Source of the DNA: Thelephora terrestris
Taxonomy: Eukaryota; Basidiomycota; Agaricomycetes; Thelephorales; Thelephoraceae
DNA: 64,000 nucleotides
Reading direction: 5' to 3'
Assembly: GCA_015956445.1 (NCBI GenBank)
Contig: WIUZ02000003.1
Location: forward strand, 186,001-250,000
Below the pieces are notes generated by a model. The model was given only the letters and a program-made list of their open reading frames with translations, did no database searches and was not told where the DNA came from. The translations under genes and the position numbers were made by a program. Shown here one piece after another: positions 12,283 to 22,631 of the stretch. Numbering within the stretch: the first letter of the stretch is position 1; each line of letters starts with the position of its first letter.

Positions 12283-14102
12283 CTACGCTGGGAACAAGCG
12301 GATCGTGAGCACCGCATCACTAGTACTGCCCGACGCCTGTATCTTGATAGGGATATCTTTGCCGACGTTATTGAGAAGCTTGGTGGAGATGATCAACTAC
12401 TTTATACGTCGTATAGCACTACAAACTTACAGAAAAATTCCCTGTCGCACGAAACTTGACTTTCCAGACCGACATCCAGGCCTTCTTCTCAGAAACTTCC
12501 AAGGAGACCAACTGTCCGTGATATTGGTTATTGGTATCTATTTGCCAGCTTTCCGGGTTGGTCCTGCGGGATAGTTAGCCGTGGGTGGAACAAGTAGAAA
12601 TGAAACGGAGCCCAAACCACGTGTGTTCCCCCGAAGCATTCGCAGCGTTCGTCGGGCTAGTTTTGTGACCCATGTTTCCATACCTGAACTTGACGTAGAA
12701 CTGCCCTGTCTTTGATTTATCGCGTGAAAATCTGAGGCTCTGAACCTGCAACTTCAACTTCTCTGGTAACTTTCCTGCCGCTGGCTGTCCCTGAGTAGTG
12801 TGTGTGCCTTGGGGATTAGAGGCGAGGTTGGACAAAATGTTGTAAAGTTCGAGGGTTGATGGACGTCCTGGAGGATTCCTACTCCAGCATTTGTTAAGGA
12901 GCTCCCATGCTTGATCGTTAATCCCTTCAGAAGGTCGTCCAGGAATTTCTCCGGCCTGCACTTTTTGCAGTGCACTGTTTTCATTGAAACCGGAATATGG
13001 AATGTTATTCGACAAGACCTAAGAGAGGGGAGTGAGATATGGCCGCCGAGCCAGACGATGACCATTGGTGGGATCTTGCCTCGTAGACGGTCATTGCCAT
13101 TTCATATATGTCGCTCTCTTTTGTGATGAGAACTTTTTCCTTGCCGTGAGTTTCAGGCCATTGAACTTCTGGTGCAACATAGCGGAAGTTACTGTCATTT
13201 GCGTCCAACGTGGATTGCAAATGGTCAGCAATTGAAGTGTTGGGCACGGCCACAATCGAACCACGACCCCCGTAGGACAGCCGAGCGTTGCCGTCGTCGT
13301 CGATTAAGATGTGGCTCTGCTCACGGTGTTAAACGATCCCGACAAGAATAGAACGTGACATACCGGTCGCAACGCGCCATGAACTATACGATTGCCATGC
13401 AGGAACTGCAATCCGTTAACCGCACCAGATAACTGTTCGTGAAAATTCAAGTAAGCGTCAGGGATGCGCGTTTAGCTTGGGTGTACTGGCCAGGTTGAAT
13501 CGATTTATGTCCTGCTTCCTCTTCAGATAATCCTTGATATTCCCGTTAGAATACCAAGGAAATACCAGACAAAAGTCTGAGACCGTGGTGGACACTCCGT
13601 AGAAAGGGAGAATGTTGTCGTGATTGATCTGCTTCATCAACACCACCTCCTTGCAAAATCGCTGTGACATCTGTCAACAAGGGACAAGGAACTCCCTCCT
13701 CTCGGGATCGCGCGAGACGCTTACACTTTTCGCCGCCTGCACTTCGGGGTCATTTCGAAGATCGCATTGGCCTGTGCGTCTCCTGAGTTGAGGCACCCCA
13801 AGAACTTTCAGTGCAACCACCCCGCCATTGTATCTGCCCTTGCAAATCTCGGTCACCAGCGAGTTGGATTGCGCCTCGTCCCCCTCTTCCTCAACGCCCT
13901 CGAGTTTGTACGCCGTCGGGACTGTAAGATGGTGACCGCACAACCGCCGAAGTTCGATGATCTTAATCCCCTTCGGCTTTGCAGTCCCGTTTGCGAGGCC
14001 CTGGGACAATAATCAGAGCCAGAAGGAGAGACTGAGCTGTGTTACCTCGGCGATCTCATCGATGCGGTTTACGGCTTCTCCAAAGCTCAGCGACTCAGTC
14101 AT
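12283..14102 (-). CDS. Pseudokinase with C-terminal C2-like region, copy 2
   Basis: This is the duplicate of 9037-10847, starting MTESLSFGEAVNRIDEIAE and ending TAG at 12285-12283. The N-lobe lysine is present (VALKVLG), the helix-C exon reads FCKEVVLMKQINHDNI, the catalytic loop is again VHGALRP, and the DFG position reads RLSYGG. The C-terminal beta-rich region continues FYVKFRYGNMGHKTS, then NPESWQIDTNNQYHGQLVSL and, after an intron, LLNNVGKDIPIKI. The donor after the exon ending RFNL is GCCAGT where copy 1 has GTCAGT, so this copy needs a GC-AG intron or is mis-spliced there. Otherwise the exons are open. The shared loss of both catalytic aspartates shows that catalysis was lost before the duplication. 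Confidence 0.68.
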
Positions 14103-14520
14103 TGGAGGGAGGCGAGTGTGGGAGAGCAACTGCGGATATATCCAGAGAGAGATCGTGCCAGTGTCAAGACCCCTCTAACCACGACATGGATCCCTTAAGA
14201 GGGATATGTGAGAGGCGTTGTTCGATCCAGCTCTGTAAGCGTTTTCTGGAAACGTGTCAGGGATTCATCTGTCATCCTCGAGAATCCGGTCGCGAAACGA
14301 CGCATGTTCTAAATTGGTGACGGGCGTGCAACCATGCCCGTTGCTGCACCCAGAGATCGTCTGCATGTAGTCGGACGATCCTTTGCGATAAGGAAAATCT
14401 GGTGACATGGGCAGATCCAGACCCAACCAGCTGAGCCATCCAACGAGTTACAAGTTCGCGAGGTTAACGCATTGAAGTCGCGTGTCGTAACCTAATCAGA
14501 AGTCCGCACGGTGCGGGAGG

Positions 14521-14781
14521 TCATGCGAAGTAGTTAAGGTTAAGGTCGATGCTGGCATTTGCAACTCCGTTTGTGAATCGGAGGTTGGACGACTGGCGGA
14601 GTCCCATCTGGGTTTGGATATCGCCGGCACCTGCCGGTATGGTCAAATTGGCACGAGCCACATCGGTGGCGAAGTAGCAATCCAAAGTCAAACGGGGGGC
14701 TAACTCTATGGAAACAACATATCCGATATCACTTAGCTCCGCGAACGTACCTTCCCTGACATTGCACGAAATCAGCCGCAC
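14521..14781 (-). CDS. Possible small gene of unknown function (partial model)
   Basis: Two open segments, 14781-14751 and 14705-14521, are joined by a good 45-nt intron (GTACGT...CATAG) and read VRLISCNVREE then LAPRLTLDCYFATD through to LNLNYFA and a stop. No ATG is found in this exon; an upstream exon ending before an AG at about 14795 would be required. I do not recognise the protein. It lies in the flank of the second tandem unit, downstream of the Bim1-like gene and on the same strand. Confidence 0.3.
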   Translation of the reverse strand: MRLISCNVREGTFAELSDIGYVVSIELAPRLTLDCYFATDVARANLTIPAGAGDIQTQMGLRQSSNLRFTNGVANASIDLNLNYFA

Positions 14782-15325
14782 CTTCGCTGGGATCTTCAGT
14801 AGACGATATTCTCGTCACAACTGAGCTGCATCGTAGCCTCCCCGCCCCTTCCAGGGCTGCTCCACGGGTTAGGTTCGGAACACGAACCGACTTGGTGTGC
14901 TAACGTGGCCTAGTCCAGTCTGAGTCATCACGGGGCTCGGTGTTACCGGTACCACGGAGGACTCGAGGCGATGGATTCTTATATCGGGCAAGGCGAGAAT
15001 GCTTTACGAGACGTGCCTGTCCATTGACCTTTCCGAGGGCGATCAGGTTATTTTTATTTCTGTTGTACCAACCTCGTTGTGCTATTCGCCGCATGCTACG
15101 CGTCTTGCGATCACGAGAGAGTATGAGTGCCGAATGAGCACCCTCGCTGCGCGGAGCCCTTGAGAAGAGGTCGAGGTAGCTGATTGTTCTCTGATTTCAC
15201 AGCGGGCACAAAACGTATCGATAAACAAACGCACGGCTGTCTACTCCATCTTATTCAGATCCTCGTCGGACTCGCAAACCCGAACCGCCCAGACCCACTT
15301 CCAGATCCGGGCTTTTTCTCGTTTC

Positions 15326-16134
15326 TCATACTAAAATAGCTGCCAATATACCAACCAAGCCTAGCCCCAGGAACCCTCCGTTGACAATCGTAGCGGTAGC
15401 ACCAGAAGACGGCATCGTCGACGTCGAGTTTGTAGGAGGTTGTCCCATAGGGTTGGTACAGTTGATGCTGGACGGGATAGTGTAGTTGCTGCTGAGCGTG
15501 ACATCCATGCACTACGGAACCAGCCTCAGCAAATCCTCACCCAGATGGCCAGAAGTTCGCGTAGCGTACCTGGTAGAGTACCCCGTCCCCGCCATTAAAG
15601 ACCATTTGGAACGTGACGTTGGCACCATCCTGAACGCCCGGAATTCCCGCTGCCGTGGGCATGACGCTAAGGCAGAGCCCGGTCGTGCCGCTACCCCGGA
15701 AATAACCAACTACAAGTTGATCGGCACCAGAAGAGGTGTGGAAATAGGTAAAGTTCGTAGGGTCAGACGCGGTCGAAATCATCACGCCGGCTAAGAAAAA
15801 TCGCGAGCGAGATCGGTTAGGGCGGTCGACACAGCGAGGGATAGAGATGGAAATGTGTATGTACCGATCCACGTGGGGTGTTCACTTTGCCAGGTAATGA
15901 AGCCGTTCGTGAGAGGGAAGAGAGTCCTGTTCGCGGCTTCCGTGTAACCATCTAGACGACAAGAGGAGGTCAACCTTTCATCTAAGCGGACTACGAATGT
16001 CGCAAACCGCAAAACTGGGGTTCGTTGTCATCGACGAACGGACCGCGCACTTCAGGGAAAGCAACTTGGAAATGTGCGTTCACCACAGACATGGCTGTGG
16101 ATACAACTGCCAAAGCGGACCAGGTCAATTTCAT
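15326..16134 (-). CDS. Bim1/X325-like LPMO-related copper-binding protein, GPI-anchored
   Basis: Four exons (16134-16008, 15951-15865, 15790-15570, 15511-15326) close in phase to 206 residues. A 20-residue signal peptide (MKLTWSALAVV...VVNA) leaves a mature N-terminal histidine (HFQVAFPEVRGPF), the first ligand of a histidine brace. A second candidate ligand is in WQSEHPTW. Cysteines in QFCDGY, GLCLSV, QCMDV and INCTN fit the family pattern. The end is a Ser/Thr-rich stretch followed by a hydrophobic tail (GLGLVGILAAILV), typical of a GPI signal. X325 proteins bind copper but do not cut polysaccharides; the Cryptococcus member Bim1 helps copper import. The neighbouring Ctr gene on the same strand fits that role. 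Length and motifs are complete. Confidence 0.85.
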
Positions 16135-16864
16135 GATTCGTAACTTTCGAGGGGGTGACGTGAATGAAAAAACTCTTGAAAGTCGTTGGTGGCGGTCAGG
16201 AAGTGAGGGGTGGATGGAAGCACAAAAGGGGGAGAATTGTGCTGCATTTAAAGGCCGTATGCATCTGTGAGAACGGTAGCAGTCCAGCCTTGTGCGGTGG
16301 GAAACATGAGGGCTAAAAAGTTTTTTCTCTTCGGTTTGCGCGTGTTTGTCGGTGAACAGGGTCGGGAGGCTAGGGCCGAAAAATTCCGGCCTCAATGTAC
16401 AACTATGTTGGTTCTGCTAAAATTAGCAGGTTAAGCGGGCATTACAGCGCACGTCGCAAAACGACAGACGTATTTCTGATGAGATAGGATGGAATATTCG
16501 GTTTGCAGTGACACAAATAGACCCAGGCCTGAGCCCAAAACCGGACGGAGCCCAAGCCCGGATATGAATAGATGGTGCCGTGGGATGAAAAAACATGGGC
16601 AGCAATCAGCTTAGGTGAAAAGAAAAAGTGTACTGTCTTTTAGAAAACGTGCAACTCCAGCAGCAAGATTCATCGCAAAGCCCGCCTTCTCCCTTGGGCG
16701 CGAATTTAGGTATATTACAAGAGGTGACTCAGTTAAATGTTAGAACAAGGGTTACCGATAGACCTGATAGACCCGCCTCACGGCAGTCTCCCCGGTCAAC
16801 ACGTTTCAGTGAATGGACAGCTCGGAGTCCAAGTATTCGGCAACTTCACTTTCGCTGCAGGGTT
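16135..16864. other. Intergenic region between the Bim1-like and Ctr genes
   Basis: About 730 bp upstream of the Bim1-like start and downstream of the Ctr stop. No coding frame is convincing. It holds one copper-element-like octamer (16335-16342). Confidence 0.5.
16335..16342 (+). promoter_or_regulatory. Copper-response-element-like octamer TTTGCGCG
   Basis: TTTGCGCG fits the yeast Mac1 consensus TTTGC(T/G)C(A/G). It stands about 200 bp upstream of the Bim1-like start codon. A single match of this degeneracy could occur by chance, and the basidiomycete regulator's site may differ. Confidence 0.3.
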
Positions 16865-17454
16865 TCAATGGTGAGAACCCGAGGCCCACCTCCCGAAAAG
16901 TACCTCCCCGACAGCTAAACCCGCTATGATTGAGACGAAGTACCAAACTTGGAAGGTCCTGTAGGAAAGAAAAAAAGACTACGTTGGTGCTGGTGCGTTT
17001 TGTCAGAGTGTGAGAGAACGAACATCACAATCAACATGAGAAGGTAGGCTATGGCGGCTTGGATCATGCAGACAATACCTCGAGGGAGGTCGTGAGCCAA
17101 AATAAACGGCGGGACGGTCCGCTTTCGCGAGGCGGGAATCGATTTGGATCCATCAGACGACGAAGGCCTTTCTGACTTGCGGCAGGACGAGGTATCTTCC
17201 TGGATCGGGCGTTCCAGGGCCCTATGGTGTACGCCACGGAACGAACTTGGTCATACGTTATGATGACAGTGACGGAGTCGTTACCTAGATGTCCAGTATG
17301 CCGCCAGCTGGCCTCGGAGACCACCCACCAACCGCTCCAATATGGCGAGGAAAAAGATCGCAACCGATGCACCCGCAATTGCACCGGGCGACGATGGAGC
17401 CCATGATTTAAACAGGAGGTTATCACCCCCGCTTGTGTGGAAGTACATCTGCAT
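16865..17454 (-). CDS. Ctr-family copper transporter
   Basis: Three exons (17454-17285, 17221-17024, 16958-16865) close in phase to 153 residues, within the usual Ctr size. The N-terminus begins MQMYFHTS with the Met-x-Met copper pick-up motif, then FKSWAPSSPGAIAG leads into TM1 (AIFFLAILERLV). A short charged loop follows, then TM2 with MxxxM (LMLIVM), whose second Met codon is split by the second intron, and TM3 with GxxxG (IIAGLAVGEVLFGRW). These are the defining Ctr features: trimeric high-affinity Cu(I) import at the plasma membrane or vacuole. The extracellular tail is short. The gene is followed on the same strand by the Bim1-like copper protein, a partner in copper import in Cryptococcus. 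Confidence 0.88.
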
Positions 17455-18603
17455 CTTGCTGAACTTTCGAGGCCGAGTCGATAGCGGGAGAGAGGGAAGG
17501 GGGGGGGGAAACAATTGGTCAGGGTTTTGCCTGGCCAAGTGTTACCATAACGGGATCGCCAAGCGAACAAGACCAAAATAGCTGGCTCGGGAACTCATTC
17601 CATCGCATTCCATACTTATAATAGATACTTAGTGACGGGGTTCGAATTCCGTTGATTGGGCCCCGGCAAAAAAACCACATGACCAGAGTCAGGGACGGTG
17701 GGTGGGAGGGGCAACCGTAACGGGGTAGGCCGCCAGATGGACAGGCTCGCCACCGCGCCGCTGATGCAGCGTCGTTCGTTCGCTGCCCAGATGGGCTTCT
17801 GGTTCGTGACGTGACTTGGCACTTACCTTAAGATACAGTTTCGGAGAACTACGCTCGCACTGTATGCCCAAATCGTCGCAGGAGGACGTTCAAAACTAGA
17901 GGGAGACGGTGAAATCCGTCACGACTTATCATACCCTTATGGAGAGCGGGGATAGGCATGTTGAGTACAAGTGCCTCCAACCTATCCCACTGTGGCCATA
18001 GTGTGCCCGATATCGAGAAATTTAGAAGGGAAGTCGCCAAAGAATCGAGGAGAACTGGGGAGAAAGCGTGTGACGACCTGGAAGGGAGGAGGAGGAGGAA
18101 GTGAAGGAGAAGGAGACAACTTGGACAAACAAGCCTTGTTGTGATGAGCGATTTTCGACCAATCGCAGAAAGCGAGTACCCGGCCACCACCGAGGTCACG
18201 TGTTAAGGCAATAAATAACCTCGGCGTCCTCCGGGCGCTCCAGACGATGAGACTTCAGTCGTGCATGGGCTGATCTCGCGCCCTTAGCGTGCGGAAACCC
18301 TAAGCACATAAACCCTACTATGATGGCATCTACTGGTAAAGGGTCATGGTAAGGGTTTCAGCACTGCCCGTGATCAATGAATGGCCGGGAAATTTGCGCC
18401 AGGTGAATCCCTCATTTCGCGCGGACACCTGTGCACATCATATTAAAGCTAAGCTTTAGATAGTCCAGCGATGATCAAGGGATGTGTGGAGACCACGCTG
18501 TGATCCTCAAGTCTCAACATCTCACGCTGATAAAGCACGATTTTCGAGCGCTGCTGCTGACTTCCCCCCCATCATCCTTTCCCTCCAACGCTTATCTCTC
18601 TCT
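17455..18603. other. Intergenic region upstream of Ctr and of kinase gene K1
   Basis: No gene recognised. A 116-codon minus frame at 17849-18199 is Leu-rich but has no support. From about 18220 the sequence resembles the upstream region of the second kinase gene (about 24010), beginning GGCGTCCTCCGGGCGCT in both, and marks the edge of that duplication. Confidence 0.4.
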
Positions 18604-20130
18604 ATGGCTGCCCCTCGTAACACGACCTACGAACTCATCCACCATCTCGCAAGGGGGAATATCCCACAGACTGATATCCCCCAAGTCTTGTCCACGATAT
18701 TCGATGCGCCCGATCACAAGGATTTGGTGGCACAACTGCCGGAACAGGACCTCAGGTTGTGGACAGACCGTTTGGATCAGGTATACCGACCGCAACCCCT
18801 CCCCAGATAGGTCGATATCTCATCCTCTTGCAGATCATCGACTCGAGAATTTGCACCGAGGAGCTTCGCAAACAAACCCTTCGTGCGCTAAGAAAGACGT
18901 GCGGTGCGAGGGGCATCCTACCCAGGTCCCATTATTTCCACGGCAGGCTATATAAGGCTGGCAACCGCCCAGTGGCCGGCGGAACCGCTGACGTTTGGAG
19001 AGTTGAAGACGATCGAAAACGACTTTACGCCGCGAAGGTCTTCCGTGTCTACAACGGGGATGAGCGCAAGATAAAGGCCCGTCTATACCTCGTCGAATTC
19101 AAACGATCCGCTCACTTTCTCCGCAGAGATACTTCAAGGAGTTAACGGTGTGGAAACGGTTGGACCACCCCAACGTGCTCCCGGCCTATGGTGCTGCACC
19201 CGACATCGCCGAGTTTTGCGCGATTTCTCCGTGGATGTCAGAGGGAGATCTCCTGCAGTACCTTGGCAAGTATCCCGGGGCCAACCGTCACTCGATCGTA
19301 AGACGTCTCGTTGTCCGTGTAAACAATCACCCTAAAGTTTATTCCCAAGATGGTTGGAGTGGCGGACGGGCTTTCCTATCTTCATTTTAGCGCTGTCGTT
19401 CACGGAGACATGAAAGGGGTCAGCCCCGTCCACGATACAGTTTTCATTTACTGAAAGTTTTCTGTCAGCCAAATATTTTGTTCGACAACACGGGGGTCCC
19501 GAAGATCTCCGACTTCGGAATCTCCTCGATCACCCTCGACCCCCAATCTTACAATGCTTCTACTCCAGCTCGCGGCAACAGCCTCCGATGGACTGCGCCC
19601 GAAATATTGGGGGCATTAAACGACGAGTCCAGACGTCCCACTAGGATGTCAGATGTTTACGCGTTTGCCATGGTCGTCATCGAGGTGAGAGACATTCGAT
19701 CGACGGCTGCGGTAGGGTTGGGCTCTCACAACCCTCCTAGATCTTTACGGGGAGGCACCCTTTCCCAGACGATGTAGATGTGAATGTTTACCACATGGTG
19801 ATGAAGGGCAAACGGCCCTCCAAGCCCGTTGATGCCTCGAGGTTGGGTCTTTCGTCTGCGGCGTGGAAACTCGTCGAGGAGTGCTGGCACAAGAAGCGGG
19901 ATAAGCGGCCGGACATGCAGTCTGTCGCGTACCGCTTGCGCAGGGCCTGGTAAGTCGATGTCACCCCAGTTGTTTCTTGCGCAACCGCTGAGCGTACGTT
20001 TATCAGATCGAAGTTCATCATACCCCTCGAGCGAGATAGTATGGTCCTGATTCGAGTATGATTTTCATTGTCTGTATCATCACCAGGAATCGTCTCCATG
20101 AAAATTTATTTATTCCCACCTTGAGGGAGT
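18220..20130. repeat. Kinase duplication unit, copy 1
   Basis: Matches about 24005-25910 in the same orientation, including upstream sequence, all kinase exons and the 3' flank (GATCGAAGT..TCATAC and AGGAATCGTCTC are shared). The two units are about 5.8 kb apart and clearly diverged. Confidence 0.7.
18604..19953 (+). CDS. TKL-like protein kinase K1
   Basis: A spliced gene starting MAAPRNTTYELIHHLARG and ending LRRAW-TAA. An N-terminal helical segment precedes the kinase domain: glycine loop GGTADVWRVE, ATP lysine in YAAKVFRV, helix-C exon (YFKELTVWKRLDHPNVL), catalytic loop VVHGDMKGPNILFD (Arg of HRD replaced by Gly, Asp kept), DFG in KISDFGISS, APE in WTAPEIL, and the C-lobe ending KRPDMQS. 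All catalytic residues are present, so it should be active, unlike the pair at 9-14 kb. The donor after DERKIK is GCCCGT, where paralogue K2 has GTCCAT, so it needs a GC-AG intron; reading through would give an early stop. Such kinases are expanded in mushrooms; the signal they serve is unknown. Confidence 0.72.
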
Positions 20131-21120
20131 ATGAGCGTGCCGTGCAGTCTGACACAAAAAAAATTGGCATCCGCCCGTAGTCGTCTGGTGTGACAGATTC
20201 AGCATTTTCAGTCCCCCTGATTGTGAATCAGACGCTCCCCGTCTTTCTCGCTAATTACGAGTGCAAGCAATTGTTCTTCAATGGCCTGTTGTCTTTGCCT
20301 CGCTAGTTGTGGGCTTGATGAAAATTGCGACCATTGTGAACAACTCGCCGGGGCTACCTGGGGCGTGGTCAGACGTGATGGTTGTTTTTGGCAGCCGACG
20401 GATCCAGCACTGGGCCAAGTCACACCCAACTCCCCCTCGCTTTGACCTTTGCCTTTATCGCTGCGTGATCGTGGCTAGCACGGACCCGAACGACCGCCCC
20501 CGCGTCACGATCGACTTTATTGTCTCCTCCATTTCCCGACTGGCTTATTCGGAACTTTGCATCCATATCGTTCGTTGGAGCTCGGTGCTCCAAATATCGA
20601 ATAGATTGCTCAAATTGCCGAAAACGGAAAATCGTATCGGAGAGAACGGTATGCGCCTGGTCGATGTGTACACGAACGAAAAGAAAAACCAACACCAGAA
20701 AAGCGAAGATACGGTGAAAACGATGATGTGGGTCCACCACGACATCACCAACCCGAGTTCGAAAAGACAATAAGAGTATGCTCGGGGAGGAAAAAGAAAA
20801 TCTGCCACCTGGTAGAAGCCGAAAGCAAAGGAACAATAGGTACAAAGGCGATCAGAGAGTTGCTGGGAAGAGAAGGAATAGAAAATTGATAAGTGAAACC
20901 CGAAAGAAAAGAGAACGAGAATCCGTTTGATATCCCAAGGTCCATGCAGAATCCGGATGCCCTGATTCACTATATAAGAGGGTTGAATTCTTTTTTCTGA
21001 AGAACGCCCCCATCCGCCGTCCGCTGTCGACCCTACCGGGCAACATCACGCCACCGAAGCGCATTCACTGCCTTGCTTAGGCTCGGAATACGATGAGGTG
21101 CGCGGAGCCTTGCGGCTCAT
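19954..21120. other. Region downstream of K1 without a recognised gene
   Basis: Overlapping long frames exist on both strands around 20261-20845, none with a recognisable domain or a convincing splice model. A strong TATA-like TATATAAG stands at about 20972 on the plus strand, with no gene that I can attach to it. Confidence 0.4.
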
Positions 21121-21147
21121 CAGCTTCCGACTTGGCGGTCACCATCT

Positions 21148-22631
21148 TCAAAACTGCAAATCCATGAAAACACAGTAAGCCCTCTCAACCTCGTAGAAAA
21201 ACGACGGGCGAGTACCATTCTTTAGTATTTTCAACTCGCGCACCGGGCCCATCCAGGGGCACACCACACCCTTGAGTGCTTCGAAGCACCGGCGACGGTC
21301 TTCCCGCTGCCAGCGCTGGCGCTGGGGCTTGGTGAGCCGACCCGAGGGCTTGCCATGCTCCGGGGCACTACCCCCCATAGACTCGATAACTGCAGGCAAG
21401 TGTCACGAGTCACTCTTGGACATTAGTAGAGGGTTGACATACTTTTCCTGAGTATCAGATAGTCTTCCTCCCCTCGGGGAATTCTCAACGCCTCACATAT
21501 ACGATCAAGGCATTGTGTCTTTCCCTCTTTGTTCTCAGCGCGGTTGTAACCGCTCCTTGAACTGGAAGGAGCCGGCGTACTTGACTGCTGCCAGGGCCAT
21601 CGTTATAGAGAGTCCCCTCCAGCGGGGTAAAAAAGTGCCACTTACCGCCGACTGGCTGTGGTTCTCTATAATGATGGGCTTGGCTGGAGCCAAGCTTTTC
21701 GACAATTCAGCCGTTTTGGTCGAATTATCTGTCCACTCAAGGGTGGACTGGTGGTCATTGGTCCCACCACCTGGGAAGCCCTGTTTTCCTTCGTCATCAC
21801 CGCCACCGCCACCGCCATCGTCGAAACCACTTCCGTGATCATACCAGAGGCCCGTATAAAGCGGAGCCATGGTAAATTCTGTCGGTGGTGGGGGCTTTCG
21901 CGGGGAAAGGATCAGCAAATCACAAGGCTCAACCACAAATACGGCAACACCGACCATGCTCACCGGACTCGCCGACACGTCGCTCCAAAGTTTTATTGGG
22001 CCAGCAAGCGTTCCCGGCATGAACTACAACGTCGAGAGCGAATGAGCGCTCCGCCATTGGTCACTGATAGCCATTGTACATACCTCGTTGTATCCGTGAT
22101 CGGGCCATGACCAGCCCTCACCGGTCCGGATAAGCCCCACTGTAGGTGAAAAAGATTGAGTAACCTGTGGCGTAACAGGGCGATGTACTGGGGATGCGTA
22201 CTTTCCTGACAAAACTTTTGCATGTCATCCTCACAGTCGAACCCAGTGTGGTCATATGTTTCTTGTGGGCTCATCAGAGCTGAAGGAACGTTGAGTTAGT
22301 GAGACATCGAACGAAGGGCCTGAGTTTATATACCAGACGGCAGGCTGGAACGTCCTTTTTACATAGTCGTAAAAGTGGTATACGACCGGTCCACCGCAGA
22401 TGTGAAACACCACAGCAATAAAAAGTCACGATCGGACAGGTAGAAAGTGCACCTTCCACGGAGAACTCACTGTGTGCTCATTTCCACGCGGCTCGACAAA
22501 AGACGTAAGGAGGCTGTGAGGAGTAGCATAACGTAAATAGTAGCCACGTTCCGCAGGTGTAGCAAGCGGAAAGCTGGGAAGTTGGGGACGTCGAGTGGAC
22601 GTTTTGGGACTTTTCTCCGCAGTCCGGTCAT
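21148..22631 (-). CDS. Candidate multi-exon gene of unknown function
   Basis: Several open, splice-flanked segments line up on the minus strand. They begin with an ATG at 22631 (MTGLRRKVPKRPLDV) leading to a hydrophobic stretch (ATIYVMLLLTASLRLL). A Cys-containing exon follows near 22200-22270 (FDCEDDMQKFCQESTHPQYI), then a Gly/Asp-rich low-complexity segment near 21780-21840, and a C-terminal frame ending at 21148. I could not make all phases close, and I recognise no family. It may be a membrane or secreted protein. The exon boundaries are not reliable. Confidence 0.35.

Larger units (their letters stand above)
9037..15150. repeat. Tandem duplication of a pseudokinase-containing unit of about 3.2 kb
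   Basis: The gene at 9037-10847 and its upstream flank to about 12200 are repeated in the same orientation at 12283-14102 with flank to about 15150. Coding exons are clearly alignable. Flank similarity is patchier but recognisable, for example GAGGTTAACG at about 11258 and 14460, and the IAQRG / GRYK or ARYK frame at 11.7-11.85 kb and 14.97-15.09 kb. Confidence 0.7.

Noticed and set aside
20261-20845. Overlapping long frames on both strands
   Set aside because: They exclude one another, and neither shows a domain, signal peptide or coherent intron pattern.
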